Of a DNA stretch of 64,000 nt, positions 43,400 to 54,800 are shown piece by piece (within the stretch, counting starts at the first letter, position 1; every line of letters begins with the position of its first letter). Source of the DNA: Dipteris shenzhenensis (taxonomy: Eukaryota; Polypodiophyta; Polypodiopsida; Gleicheniales); assembly GCA_047967505.1 (NCBI GenBank), contig CM106541.1; one strand, given 5' to 3'. Below the pieces are notes generated by a model. That model had not been told where the DNA came from, searched no databases, and saw only the letters and a list, made by a program, of their open reading frames with translations. The translations under genes were made by a program, and so were the position numbers.

Positions 43400-43529
43400 G
43401 GGGTCCCCTTTAGGGACAAGGGCCATATTGGCATGCCATTTCTGTCCAATGGCATCCTGGATATTGTATAATGCACATTGATATGGCCCTTGCCCCTAGA
43501 GGGGGCCCCTCAAGGGCCATATCATCAAT
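43400..43529. mobile_element. Long hairpin (foldback) element, copy 2
   Basis: Arms at 43400-43429 (GGGGTCCCCTTTAGGGACAA...) and 43481-43509 (ATATGGCCCTTGCCCCTAGA...) are inverted copies with a few mismatches. A second inverted piece, AAGGGCCATATCATCAAT, follows to 43529. The words match the hairpin at 30805-30940 (GGTCCCCTTTAGGGGCAAGG), so the two loci carry the same repeat family. Confidence 0.75.
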
Positions 43530-44126
43530 TGCATTTTTTGAAAGTTTAATTGTATTTTTCTAGATGTATCTCCATGCAACCACAACGGTGGGGTCATTGG
43601 ACTTATTTTAGCACTATTTTGGTCATAAACCAAGGAAATTATATTCCTTATTTCCTAGTATTTTAGTCCTTGTTGCAGTAAATATAAATGAGGGCAAAAG
43701 TATAATTAATCGAGTGAAAATTGAGAAAAAGAGATTACAATGTACATCTATGTCCAATTTGAGCAAGAGGGAATTTGTACAACTCAGTTTTTTGCCAATC
43801 TAGCTTGTTGCATTAAAAATTTTGAGGGAGCCAAAGGAGGATAGAGGCCGAAGACCATACACATTGCTAGGACTCAGATTATGACTTCCCTAGTGAGTCG
43901 AGAGAACTCTGCTATGAAAATTATGAGGCCTTTGCCAACATCTAGGGGGAACCATACAACACAGCCACAGGCCCTCTGTGAGCATGTCATCTAAGGTGAT
44001 GACATTCAAATGTGTGGAGAATCATCTGTGGGAACAAAGGGTCTCCACTAGCGCTAGCATTTCTACTCCACTTGAGTGCATCGCAATCACCTTATGTGAG
44101 AAGGTAGATAACATTGGGATCATAGA
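43530..44126. other. Unassigned DNA
   Basis: No gene, RNA or repeat is recognised in this stretch. Confidence 0.3.
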
Positions 44127-44159
44127 GGGGGGGGGGGCGGGGGGGGGGGGGGGGGGGGG
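44127..44159 (+). repeat. Poly-G tract with one C
   Basis: The run is G-only apart from one C near its middle. Such tracts can form G-quadruplexes and are prone to sequencing and assembly error, so the exact length is unreliable. Confidence 0.9.
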
Positions 44160-44529
44160 TAGTAGGTATGCTGAAGATGAGTGGGTGAGCAACAAATGAG
44201 CAGGGGAACAGATGAGTGACGAGATTTGGAGGAGGAAGCATGGAGCAAAGTAGAGTAGGGGCGGAAAAGAGCTAGAGGAGGGGTTTGGAAAGCGTGTGGA
44301 GCAAAGTAGCAGAGCATGGGTGGATTAGAGCAACGTAGTAAAATAGCAAATGCCATGGATCTTATATATATTATAAAGTTCGAGCCATCGGGGTGGCTAG
44401 AGCCCAAGGTTCCATCCATATTAATTGCAAGCCACCGCAGCAGTGGAATCCCCCACACGGGGCTAGTAATCATGAAGAAGACACCATGTGGTTCCACTTT
44501 GGTGGCTGGTAATTAACTGCCAACTTGTT

Positions 44530-44975
44530 GGAATCTTAGCCACGATAGACATGGCTGATGAGAGCCACCACCACCATGTAGTAATTCCCATAAAAGTAAA
44601 TCATGAACCTCTAATCACTCATTACCATGTCTAATCACTCATTACCATGCACTCTAGTTCTCTACTGAGCATGCGAGCCTAGTGACTGGTAACTTTTACT
44701 ACACTCATAGTAATCATGCATGCTAAAGCGTGGTGGTGGGTGAGCGGTGGCATGGTAGAATCGTAGCCACAACAGATGTGGTTGATGATAGCCACTACCA
44801 TCGAGCAGTAATTCCCACAAAAGTAAATCATGAAGCCTAATCACCTCTTATCCCTCATTACCATGCACTCTAGTACTCTCCTGAGCATGCAAGCCTAGTG
44901 ATTGGTAATTTATTGCACTCATAGTAATCATGCATGCAAGCTCGGTGGTGGTAACTGGAAGCTGGGTAATTGCGA
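44530..44975. repeat. Tandem duplication, ~228-bp unit
   Basis: AGTAATTCCCA(T/C)AAAAGTAAAT lies at about 44580 and 44808. Each copy is preceded by GTAGCCAC/TTAGCCAC...GATAGCCA/GAGAGCCA and followed by CATTACCATGCACTCTAGT...GCAAGCCTAGTGA-type text. The second copy carries a partial internal duplication. Confidence 0.8.
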
Positions 44976-45069
44976 GCCACTACGGTGGCTAGTAATTAAT
45001 TGCCAGCTCTGTGGGTCTTAGCTGCCACCATAGACATGGGTGGGAATATTAGATACCACAACCTCTAAT

Positions 45070-45515
45070 CATTCATTACCATGCAAGTCAGTACTTCTGC
45101 CTATAAACCGCTATTGCAATCCCTTAACCAATCCATCTTCTATCCCTCTCGAACGTTTCATTCTCCCTTGCAATCTGAAGCCTCCACTATTCCATTTCCT
45201 TCATTGCTTCATCTTCTAATCATTCATTACCATGCAAGTTAATACCGCTGCCTACAAACTGTTATTCCATTCCCTTAACCATTCCGTCTTCTATCCCTCT
45301 CAAACGTTTTATTCTCCCTTGCAATCTCAAGCCTCCACTATTCCATTTCCTTCATTGCTTCATCTTCTATCCCTCTCGACCATTTCTTTCTCCCTTGCAA
45401 TTGTTGCAATTGGACTGTAAACTCAAGCCTCCACTATTCCATTTCCTTCATAGTTTCATCTTCTATCCCTCTCGACCATTTCTATATTCCCTTGCACTCT
45501 TCTTGCAACTTATAT
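45070..45515. repeat. Tandem repeat, ~151-bp unit, about three copies
   Basis: CATTCATTACCATGCAAGT lies at 45070 and 45221. CCTCCACTATTCCATTTCCT occurs three times, at about 45182, 45333 and 45429. The third copy is rearranged by a TTGCAATTGTTGCAATTGG insertion. The array is pyrimidine-rich on the plus strand. Confidence 0.88.
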
Positions 45516-45526
45516 CCCCTCTTGTA

Positions 45527-47130
45527 ATGGACCTTGCACAGTCCGGGAGCTCCTCACAAAATCTTTCCTCCCCCTCTACAGCAGAGTGCAAGAGCACCCC
45601 TCCTCCCTTGATCTTGAAATTGTGACATATGGGAGCTCCTCTCTCGCTCTTCAAAAGCCCAATTTGGATGCTCTCCAAAACTTCACCAAGTTGGTACAAG
45701 AGGTGAGGTGAATGTAAAGGAGGGGCAACTAGTCTACTGTCAAGGTCAAAAGATTACCATCAAATGAAAGCATGATTAAAAATGCTCTAGTAATTTTTTA
45801 AGGTAGTTTGTAAGCACACTTTTTCAAGAAGCAGTAGAAGAGACATGATATTGTAGACGTATACCCACATGCTTAGATTAGTAAATATGGTGGAGTCAAG
45901 ATTTTGAGCTTGCCAATAGACCTCCAAGATGTGCTGAAGAAGATCATTCACTTCTTTCCTGATACGAGAGGAACCTACAAGTTCTAGTAGGTTCAAGCAG
46001 CAGTAGAGAAACTGAAAGGACGTGATGTATCTTTCTCAAGGGCGATCTCCAAGAGTGTGTAAACCAACCTGAAGAATTGCATGGATGGAAAATTCTAATT
46101 GTCATCTCAGTCCATTAGAGTTGCAATGCACCTGATGGCATCTACCCTCAAAGGGATGTTCGAGCAATACGATAAGCAGATGTCTTAGAAGGTGACTTTT
46201 CTACAAGAGAAAGCGACCGATGTAGTAAAGGCAGCACAACTTGAGAAAAGTCTCAAGGAAGGTGAAGAAACCAAGGTAGAGGTGGCACAAGTGAGGGCCT
46301 TACAGGCACAAGAGCAAGCTGAGGCCTTACAAAATTGGTCGACATGGAAAAGCATAGAAGAGAAGAAGCAGAGAAGCGCATGAAGGAGCTCTAAGATAGG
46401 CTCGAAGAAGTGAGAAATGATAGGGACATGGCCGACAAGAAGCTAGAAAAGATGTGAAAGGATCTTGAAGATCAGAGAGCCGAAAAGGAGGGTCTTTACA
46501 AATGACATGCAGAACACATTGAACATTGAAAAAGACCAGATGATGGAGGAGCTGAAAAGAAAGAATGCAAAAACCAGAAAGGTGATGCAAGAACTGTGAG
46601 AGAGCTTCAAGGCTAGGAAGGATGGGGCAGAGAGCAGTTGGGGTGGAGAAGACAACAAGTCATCTTCCCAGGCTAGGAAGGATGCAGACAGCATCCACGT
46701 GGAGCAAGCTCTAGGCACCATGCAACAGCCACGATGAGGGATGTTTTTTCAAAACACTGTTGGAAGTCCAAAGAGCAAGCTACAAGACCCTACAAGAAGA
46801 TCAGGATAGATGTTTGCACGAACTTGCTGTGGCTTTCGACAGTTGTGAAAAGCAGTCCATCGTCGTGAGAGATTTCCAAACTAGAGTGGAAGTCTTGGAA
46901 ATGGCCCATGAAGTTTTTTTATAAATAATTTACGTAGCTTTAACAGATGTTGAGGGATTCAGATGAAGCTATCGCACAAAGTGAGCAAAAAGTGGAGGAG
47001 ATGAAGGAGAATATCCGCATCCTTAGGATGAGGGAGGAAGAAATCAGGAAGCAACTTCATCATATACAAAGCAAGACTGTGGTATTGACGGCCGCAATAG
47101 TTAAATTGGATGCCTATCCTACGATGTAAT
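45527..47130 (+). pseudogene. Decayed coiled-coil protein gene
   Basis: An ATG at about 45527 opens MDLAQSGSSSQNLSSPSTAE. Downstream plus-strand blocks read as one helical, Glu/Lys-rich protein broken by many stops: KILSLPIDLQDVLKKIIHFF (about 45895), VEKLKGRDVSFSRAISKSV, LQEKATDVVKAAQLEKSLKE (about 46200), IEKDQMMEELKRKNAKTRKV (about 46525) and EQKVEEMKENIRILRMREEE (about 46985). Heptad-like spacing suggests a long coiled coil. I do not recognise the family. It lies between the two ~1.3 kb direct repeats, so it may be the internal gene of a large non-autonomous element, or a captured host gene. Confidence 0.45.
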
Positions 47131-47506
47131 AGGGTCCGAAATGCATGGTCTGCTATAGCCCCATCATAGATGACTGCTATATCCCATGGCCTGCGTACTA
47201 CCACCCTGTGCATGTTTTTTGCCTTGTAGTGTTTGTGCATACAAAATCGCTATGTAGAGAACGCCATTTACCATTGCTCAAGTCATGGGCAGATCAAATG
47301 TGCTTGCCTGTTACAGCTATCTATACGACGAGAAAGTAGATGCTATAGCTCAATTTGCCATTTGGGCAAATGATCTTAAGGATAAGGAGCTCAAATTGAA
47401 AAAGGCCAAGACCGAGCTTGATTGCAAAGAAAAGTAGCCTGAAGGGAGGAACTAGTCCCCTTTAGGAAAGGAGCAAGAAGGGTCGAGAGCTTACAACCAC
47501 GAAGCT
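47131..47506. other. Unassigned DNA
   Basis: Plus-strand text near 47360-47440 still reads as a charged helix (DLKDKELKLKKAKTELDCKE), so the coiled-coil remnant may extend to here. Nothing else is recognised. Confidence 0.35.
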
Positions 47507-48788
47507 CAAATCAAGGAAAGAGGAAGCGGCATGAAGGGAAGGGCCAAGCCCCTATAGGAAGGAACCAACCCCATTCTAGAAAGGAGCAAGGAGGGCCAAG
47601 CCTGCAATCAGGGAGCTCAACAAGGAGTCCTTGAGATGTAATATGAAGTAAAGGAGTATTTGAGATTGTAATCTATGTAATTTGTGTGTAATATATTGAA
47701 TTCTTAATCTTCTCCAGAGTTTACTTGGGCAATGTTTTCTCAGCTATGTGACTAGATAGTGTCCTTTGATCCACGCCAGCGCGGTGATAATAATGAGACA
47801 AAAGATTTTGATTTGACAAGTAATGTGAGATGAAAGATTTTGATTAGATCACTAATGTGAGACTGAAAGATTTCGATTAGTGAACTAATGTGAGATGAAA
47901 GATTTTGATAAGACAACTAATGTGAGATGAAAGATTTCGATTAGACAACTAACATGAGACTGAAGAATGAGGTCGTCGGGCTCAATGAACTCTCTCCCTA
48001 TAATGCAGACACAACAAAGAGCCCATTACAAAATCTAGCTCCAAAACTCTGTACACCGATCCAAAATCTGTACATCGACCCACCTACTACAAATCTATGG
48101 CATACACAAAAGACTTTGGAATGCTTTTGTTCTATCTGAAAATGATGTTGGATGGCATCCTTGCAGAAATAGACCCGGAGGAGAAGGAGGAAAATAGTTG
48201 CAAGGAGGACATGCTTTGGTGGTGGGTATATTACTTGGAGTCGGCACAGACGGTGCATATTAATTTCCTTGGCTATTGTTTTTCCTGCTCCTTTAAGGTA
48301 CTTGTCAAGCTCATGATGCAGGTTTCTTTTGGCAGGACATGATAGAGGCACGAAGATGTATAGAGCACAAAGACTAGGATGAAGAGGACCCCTAGCAAAA
48401 GGAGAAGTTACTATGGGCATATAAGTTGGCAGAGTCAAGCAAGCAGTGCGTAATCCGAGTGTGTGAAGAGGTCTGCCATTGTGCAGCAGACTAGCCTCAA
48501 GAGCTGGGAGATGCTTGCTATAGAGAGGTTGATAAGATAGTTGGAAGTCTCGAATTTGCTTGAAAAATCAAAATGTCGTTGTGTTTTGAAATAATAAAAA
48601 TCTTGCAAACATTTCTTGAACTTGTGGATATTCTCATGGTGCTCGTAATACTTGATTTTGTATCGACCTGCTTCCATGTTAGTACTTAATGTTTTAAGTA
48701 GCCTGTGGTTGAAATTTGACAGTTAACGATAACCAGTCTAAAGGGCACTAGCACTGTGCAACAAATTTTAGGATAGCATGGTAGTAGT
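47507..48788 (+). repeat. Direct repeat B (~1.28 kb)
   Basis: This is the second copy of the block at 41191-42537. It holds a cleaner version of the internal frame from an ATG at 48099 (MAYTKDFGMLLFYLKMMLDG ... ENSCKEDMLWWWVYYLESAQ, 81 codons). Past a stop or splice-like CAG|GT it continues as MIEARRCIEHKD and CHCAAD-type text. The repeat ends exactly where the transposase-like fragment begins. Confidence 0.85.
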
Positions 48789-49300
48789 TATCCCCCTCTT
48801 CCAGAGAACTGTGACGTCATTGAAACTCTCCCCAAACTGTGGCGAGTCATTTGTCTCTCCATTGTTTGTCACTCCATATGAATGTAGAGGGAAAACTTGA
48901 ACTCGCCCCAATGTCTTCATAGTTGCAATGTTCTCACAAATTAGTTGTTTGTTTGAAAAGCCCCATATGATGTGCAAACTAAGGCTTTATTTATTGTATG
49001 TTGAATGCGCGCCTATGGACAGGTTGGTTGTAAGCCATGTTACAGCATCATGGGCATCATTGAGTTTTTCTTGAGGGCATGGTAATTGGTGTTTAAACAG
49101 AGCTTGCTTAACAACAACACCGCATCCATCATGTTCACCCTTGCCATGGCTAGACCCAAAGAAATTCCACATCATGTCTAGACCCCTTAGGAATTTGAAC
49201 CTTCAGACGAAGTAGAATCCATGTGCTAGTTTAAATTGAGAGGTAGCACCATCTGACCACACCCAATGTTGTTTAATATTTTTTCCATGCATCAGGGGAG
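48770..49300 (-). pseudogene. Transposase-like fragment of an unclassified family
   Basis: The minus strand encodes, in one frame with few stops, HWVWSDGATSQFKLAHGFYF (about 49270), MMWNFFGSSHGKGEHDGCGV (about 49170), then PQEKLNDAHDAVTWL. Past a stop near 48988 it continues CENIATMKTLGRVQVFPLHS and GVTNNGETNDSPQFGESFND (about 48850). The Asp in WSDG and the His-Gly-Lys-Gly-Glu-His-Asp-Gly segment are reminiscent of RNase H-fold recombinases in uncharacterised repetitive proteins of plants and animals; I know this pattern but no family name. The C-terminal part overlaps the copy at 8648-9130. The left end is cut by direct repeat B and the right end by the Copia gag remnant. Confidence 0.5.
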
Positions 49301-49535
49301 ATTTTGGGTCTCAAAAGGGCCTCAAATTAGTGTTTCCTAATTTCAAGGGATTTCAGGTGTACCAATGAGAGTGCTCCTTTGTGTGGGACAATGGTACATT
49401 GAGGTGTACAAAAGGACATGTTGTTTCCCTATCAATAATCCAAGGTTATTCCACAGGTACATGAACTACCTCCATGCAAATCTCCTCAATTGCTACGAAT
49501 AGCTCTACTGGTACTGCCTACGTGTTGTTGCTGGA
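49301..49535. other. Junction region between two coding fragments
   Basis: On the minus strand short readable blocks (VPVELFVAIEEICMEVVHVP, CPFVHLNVPLSHTKEHSHW) bridge the Copia gag knuckle and the transposase-like fragment. I cannot assign them to either side. Confidence 0.3.
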
Positions 49536-50345
49536 CTCTTTCTTTATTCTGTTCTTCTCATCTGCAATCTTCTTTTAGCACTCATTTTGCTTGTGCCCTA
49601 CCTTGTTGCAATAGAAGCACTTGATCTTCTTCTTTCTCTTTTTATCATCACAAAAGAAGATGGGTTACTAGAGTCCTTACCCTTACCTTTCTTTGATCCA
49701 GCATAGAAAGCCGAATTTTCTCTAGTCCTCATCTTCTCTAGTCCTCATCTTTTGACGCATCTTCTCCTCCAAAAGCATTGCGCTAAAATCCTCAAAGTTG
49801 AGGGACGGATTTCTACTCTGCGTATTCAGTGCCGTAACAAGACCGTCGTACTTTGGTGGGAGAATCCGTATGCACCTTTGTGCTAGATTCTCGCTGGTGA
49901 TGGTGATGCCAATTGCAGTCATCTGATCGCGTAGATTCTTCACCCTGGTGATGAACTTCTCTGCCATTTTAGACTCAGATAGTTTCTCATTCGCGAGTTG
50001 AGTCTCTAGATTCTGAATCTGCGTCTGATTCATGGTCTCGTACTGATTTTTCAAGACCGTCCATGCGTCCTCTACTGTGGTGACATGTTGAATTAACACC
50101 ATGACAAAATCACTTACACTACAGACAATAGAACACAGCGCATCTACATTTCTTCTTGTCCATGCGAGAATCTCATCTACAATTGGTACTATCTATTGTG
50201 CTGCATTGGCTAGATTCAGTCTCGCAACCGGCTTCAGGTCCACCCCAGTAGCAGTATCCCAAAGCTCGTATGCGCTTAGGATGGTCTTCATCTTGAACTT
50301 TTAGAGTGGATAGTTAGTGCCGTTCAACTTTTTGCTTTCGTCGAA
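49536..50345 (-). pseudogene. Copia gag remnant next to its LTR
   Basis: From about 50345 the minus strand reads KLNGTNYPL, a stop where Trp is expected, then KFKMKTILSAYELWDT, the usual Gag start. A 126-codon open part (50102-49722) carries DAWTVLKNQYETMNQTQIQN, MAEKFITRVKNLRDQM and LPPKYDGLVTALNTQS, the UBN2-type Gag core. The zinc knuckle CFYCNKVGHKQNEC follows near 49580-49625 after a short duplicated segment (TAGTCCTCATCTT, 49721-49750). No protease follows. The primer site and LTR lie immediately upstream, so this is the 5' end of a truncated element. Confidence 0.85.
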
Positions 50346-50436
50346 CGGTGGGATTCACAATCTTGCAGGCTAGGCCATCTCTCACAATCTGCTTGCAAGC
50401 AGAAACACACTAACAAATCTTCTTGCTAGAGACCAA

Positions 50437-50448
50437 GCTCTAATACCA
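50437..50448 (-). other. tRNA primer binding site
   Basis: The minus strand reads TGGTATTAGAGC, one base off the usual initiator-Met-tRNA site, directly beside the TG start of the LTR. Confidence 0.85.
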
Positions 50449-50780
50449 TGTAAGAAAACAATACAACGTCTATGCTCAACAGATAACAGGATCTCGTATG
50501 CAAGAGAGAAAAAGTGATAGTATGGAGAATCAAAAATTTGGTTATTGTAAAACTGATACAATAGATAGCGCTGCCTCCCAGCCGTGCGCTCCTATGTGAG
50601 GAGCTTCAATGGCATGATGGAAACACTAGAGGACGGAGGTTGGATGCTAAGGAATTAGGGTTGCTGTCGCCAGTGATGAATATGGGCTTCACAGGCTTGC
50701 TCTTATATAGCCACCAGTCGTAGTTGGTTAGACCCAATTGGGTGATTGACCCAGTCTGCCCAAAACGATCGATTGGGGGT
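50449..50780 (-). mobile_element. 5' LTR of the truncated Copia element
   Basis: The LTR's inner end is at 50449 (plus-strand TGTAAGAAAACAATACAACG). A minus-strand TATA box (GGCTATATAAGAGC, about 50699-50712) fits an LTR promoter. The outer end cannot be placed because no second copy exists in the window, so 50780 is nominal. Confidence 0.65.
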
Positions 50781-51340
50781 CGGTCCTAAAAGAGGCCACC
50801 GACCACACGATAAAGCCGTGGCGCAAAATAGAGCAACTCACCTACGATTTCCGTTCGATCCGCGATCATCTGGGGCTCCAAACAGGCCCTGCAACCCAAG
50901 GGTGGGCTGCCCCGAGAAATGCTCCGTCTACCCTCAGTGCGGTCAATCATGGGATGCCTTCCTGCACTTGCATGTAGCCTAGTTAGCAGTGTGCCAACTC
51001 TATCTAAAGTTGTCCAGCCATCAGGCCACACATGGCCCCCATCTGGTGTCCAAACCAAGATCTACTGGATAACCGAGCTACTCAAATGCCTTCTCCTCAT
51101 ATGGGGGGCTTACAAGTAGAGCTAGCTGGTTCCCGCGCAGTTACACAAGAGTGGAGCATTGATATATAACATATCTGTGAGGGCAGCCTCCCCAAGTTTT
51201 TCATTCTCTTCATCTTGTTGGTCGAAGGAACTTTGGAAGCATCGACACTGTGGGATCTTTCCTGCAGCTGTGGGTTTCGATCTCGAATGCCATCTTCTTC
51301 CAAATCGGTAGCTGGCTAGAGATTCCCTACTCGGATCTGT
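50781..51340. other. Unassigned DNA
   Basis: No gene is recognised. The GC content is higher near 50760-51060. Part of this may still belong to the LTR. Confidence 0.3.
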
Positions 51341-51510
51341 AGTCAAAATGCAAAAGCTAATGATCAAGAGACACAGCAATTCAAATGTGCATCTATATAG
51401 AAAGCACATTTGAATTCCCTGCTCAGAGATTTGCAATCAAAATGCAAAAGCTGATAATCAAGAGAGGCTAGAATTCGAATGTGCATCTACAGAAAGCACC
51501 TTTACACAAA
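51341..51510. repeat. Tandem duplication, ~93-bp unit
   Basis: TCAAAATGCAAAAGCT lies at 51343 and 51436. Both copies run through GATCAAGAGA/AATCAAGAGA, AATTC(A/G)AATGTGCATCTA and AGAAAGCAC. Confidence 0.85.
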
Positions 51511-51643
51511 TAGGTCACGAATAGAGAGTTCTGCGCCTAGAGTACAACAGCAATAATAGACATCATCGAGCAAGTAGCAACACAGCCAAGGAAAACACAA
51601 GTCTAGGCCTTTGCATACCATTTGCTATGAATCATGATTCACC

Positions 51644-51815
51644 TGAGAGTGCTCTCAACGGAAGCAAGAATGGAAGAAGGAGAGAGAGAGAGACAGAGAG
51701 CCACACAAGTTTTGGTGGGTGCAGAACCACCCTAATCTTCTTTTTCATTCATTTATATATGTGTTTGAGTATTGTACATAACTGGGGTTAAGGCACAGTG
51801 ACCTTTAACCCCACA
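51644..51815 (-). repeat. 3' LTR of element 2
   Basis: In element orientation it starts TGTGGGGTTAAAGGTCACTG and ends GAGAGCACTCTCA. It includes a TATATAAATG stretch that can serve as TATA box. Confidence 0.97.
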
Positions 51816-51830
51816 ACCTCCCACTTAAAG
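51816..51830 (-). other. Polypurine tract of element 2
   Basis: The minus strand reads CTTTAAGTGGGAGGT immediately before the 3' LTR. Confidence 0.75.
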
Positions 51831-51868
51831 GACAATGTGCCTTTAAGGGAGAACAACCAATGAGCATA

Positions 51869-54800
51869 CTATCCAATGCCCATCAATACACGACAATACT
51901 CAAACCGCTGACTAGGTAGACTCTTCGTCAGCATATCTGCAGGGTTATCATCTGTATGAACCTTGACAAGCTCTATGCGCTTGTCCTCAAGTACCTCCCT
52001 GATGAAATGGTACCTGACCTCAATGTGTTTAGTCTTTGCATGAAAGACCGGATTCCGTGCTAGCTGAATAGCACTCATGGAATCACTATGCAATGTCGGT
52101 ACACCTGTATGAATCCCCAAATCTCCCACTAGCCGATCAAGCCATATAGCCTCCTTGCAACCCTCTGTGGCTGCAACATACTCAGCCTCTGTGGTAGACA
52201 AAGCAATGCACTTCTGTGCGCGAGACATCCACGACACTGCACCACCTGCAAAGGTGAACACATAACCAGAAGTGGATCTCCTACTATCCACATGCCCTGC
52301 ATAGTCTGAATCTGTGTACCCAAGTACATGCATGTCTCCTTTACCAAAGCAAATGCACATCTCCTTGGTACCCTTCATGTACCTCATAATGCACTTAACT
52401 GCCTCCCAATGCCTCTTTCCTGGATTAGCCATATACCGGCTAACAACTCCCACTGCAAATGCAATGTCTGGTCTAGTAGCTATCATAGCATACATAAGAC
52501 TCCCAACTGCTGATGCATAAGGAACCTTGGCCATCATGGCCCTCTCCTCATCTGATTTGGGACTATCTGTATGACTCAGTTTCACATATGGAGGCAATGG
52601 AGTACTCACTGCCTTCCCCCCCTCCATATTGAAACGCTGCAATACTTTTGTAACATACTCTTTTTGTGAAAGCCAAAGGAGTTTCCTACTCCGATCACGC
52701 GTGATGCGCATACCAAGAATATGACCTGCAAGTCCCAAATCCTTCATATCAAAGGCCTCATGCAACTTCGCCTTTAATGCATCTAGCTCATAAGTATTCT
52801 TGCTAGCCAATAGCATATCATCCACATATAGTGCCAGGATTATCAGGCTACTATCCTTAGCCCTTTTAGTGTAGAGGCAGGGATCAATTTCACTCCGTCT
52901 AAAACCCTGGGACCGAATGAAAGCATCAAACTTCTGATACCATTCTCTAGGTGCTTGCTTAAGACCATAGAGACTCTTTTTCAGCTTGCAAACTAAATGC
53001 TCTTTGCCCTTTTCTTCAAAGCCTTCCGGCTGCACCATGTAGATGTCCTCATGCAAATCCCCATGCAAGAAAGCTGTCTTGACATCCATTTGCATAAGCT
53101 CCATATCCTCTACTGCCACTAGTCCAAGCATGCATCTAAGTGTGGTCATCGTCACAACCGGAGAGAATATCTCATCAAAGTCCACACCCTTCTCTTGCTT
53201 GAACCCTTTAGCAACCAATCGGGCCTTGTACCTAGGCACATCATCACCTGTGACCTTCATTTTGTAGACCCATTTACATGGCAATGCTTTCTTTCCATGT
53301 GGCAAAGAAACCAAGTCCCAAGTCTTATTCTTCATAAGTGAACTCATCTCTGATTGCATAGCATACTCCCACTTGCGTTGATCCTCACGCATCATAGCCT
53401 CTCTATAGCAAGAAGGCTCCCCGCAATCAGTAAGCATCACATAGTCTACCCCTGGAACAAACCTATCAGGCGGTCTAGACACTCTAGATGATCTTCTCAA
53501 GGGCATTTCAGCTTGCTGTCCCACTTGCATATCAGCCACATTTGGCTCATCATTTCCACCAATAGATGATCCATCATCTACCCTTGATTGTATACCTGTG
53601 GGAGTACTTGGTTGTACCATTTCTTGCACATTTGGTGCATGGACAGCTTGCTGCCTATCAACATATGCATGTGGATTCACATCCTGGAAAGTGATTCTCC
53701 TCATTTCCACATCCCTCATGGGTGCCTTATGCATCTTCTTCTCATTGAAGACCACATCATGGCTGCGTATGATCTTCTTTGCTTCTGGATCCCAGAGACG
53801 ATAGCCCATCTCTCCACTTTCACCATAACCCAGAAAGATGCATTTCCTAGACTTAGGATCTAGCTTCTTTCGAAGCTCTTTTGGCACATGTGCATATGCC
53901 TCACACCCAAATATACGCAAATGAGAGTAAGAGGGCTTCTTGCCACTCCATGCCTCTTCAGGAATACCACCATCCAAACTCTTACTAGGTGATCTATTGA
54001 TCACATGTACTGCAGTCTTCATTGCCTCAGCCCAAAAACCACCAGAAAGACTTGCATTGGAAAGCATGCATTGCAACCTTTCTTGAATGGTACGGTTCAT
54101 CTTTTCTGCAACTGGATTTTGCTCTGGAGTACGAGGGGATGTAAGCTCCCTCTTAATCCCACGAGTATCACAGAAATGCTGAAAGTCATGAGAGAGATAC
54201 TCTCCACCATTGTCAGTCCGTAGGCATTTCAGCGTTCTACCTGACTGATTCTCAACCAAGGCCAGCCATTTCTGAAATACCTGGAACACATCACTCTTCC
54301 GAGCTATAGCATAAGCCCACACTTCCCTAGTTGCATCATCAATGAATGTCACATAGTATTCAGCCCCGCCTAATGACCGTGTAGGCATGGGACCACATAC
54401 GTCTGAATGCACCAAATCAAGCATTTCAAACTCTTTCTTTCCCCTTCTTTTATGGGCTGATTTAGTCTGCTTCCCATAGAGACAGTGCTCACAAAATTCA
54501 AAATCAGAGTAACTCAAATGCGGTACATAACCCAAATGGCATAAGAGTTTCATTCCATTCTGGCTCATGTGCCCCAACCTGCAATGCCACAAAGAAGTGC
54601 TTGGCTGCTCGGTTATTGCAACAACATGATCAAATACCCCTGATACATGTAAGGGATACAAAGTCCCACACTTGGCACCCCTGGCCAAAAGCATAGAGCC
54701 CTTCTGAATTTTCCAACTCTGAAAGCCAAAAGTGGTGTGAAAACCAGCATCATCTAGCTGACCCACTGAAATAAGACTCTTGGTCAGCTTAGGCACATGT

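Noticed and set aside
44120-44497. 125-codon minus-strand frame ending in polyproline
   Set aside because: The proline run is the translation of the poly-G tract, and the rest has no coding signature.
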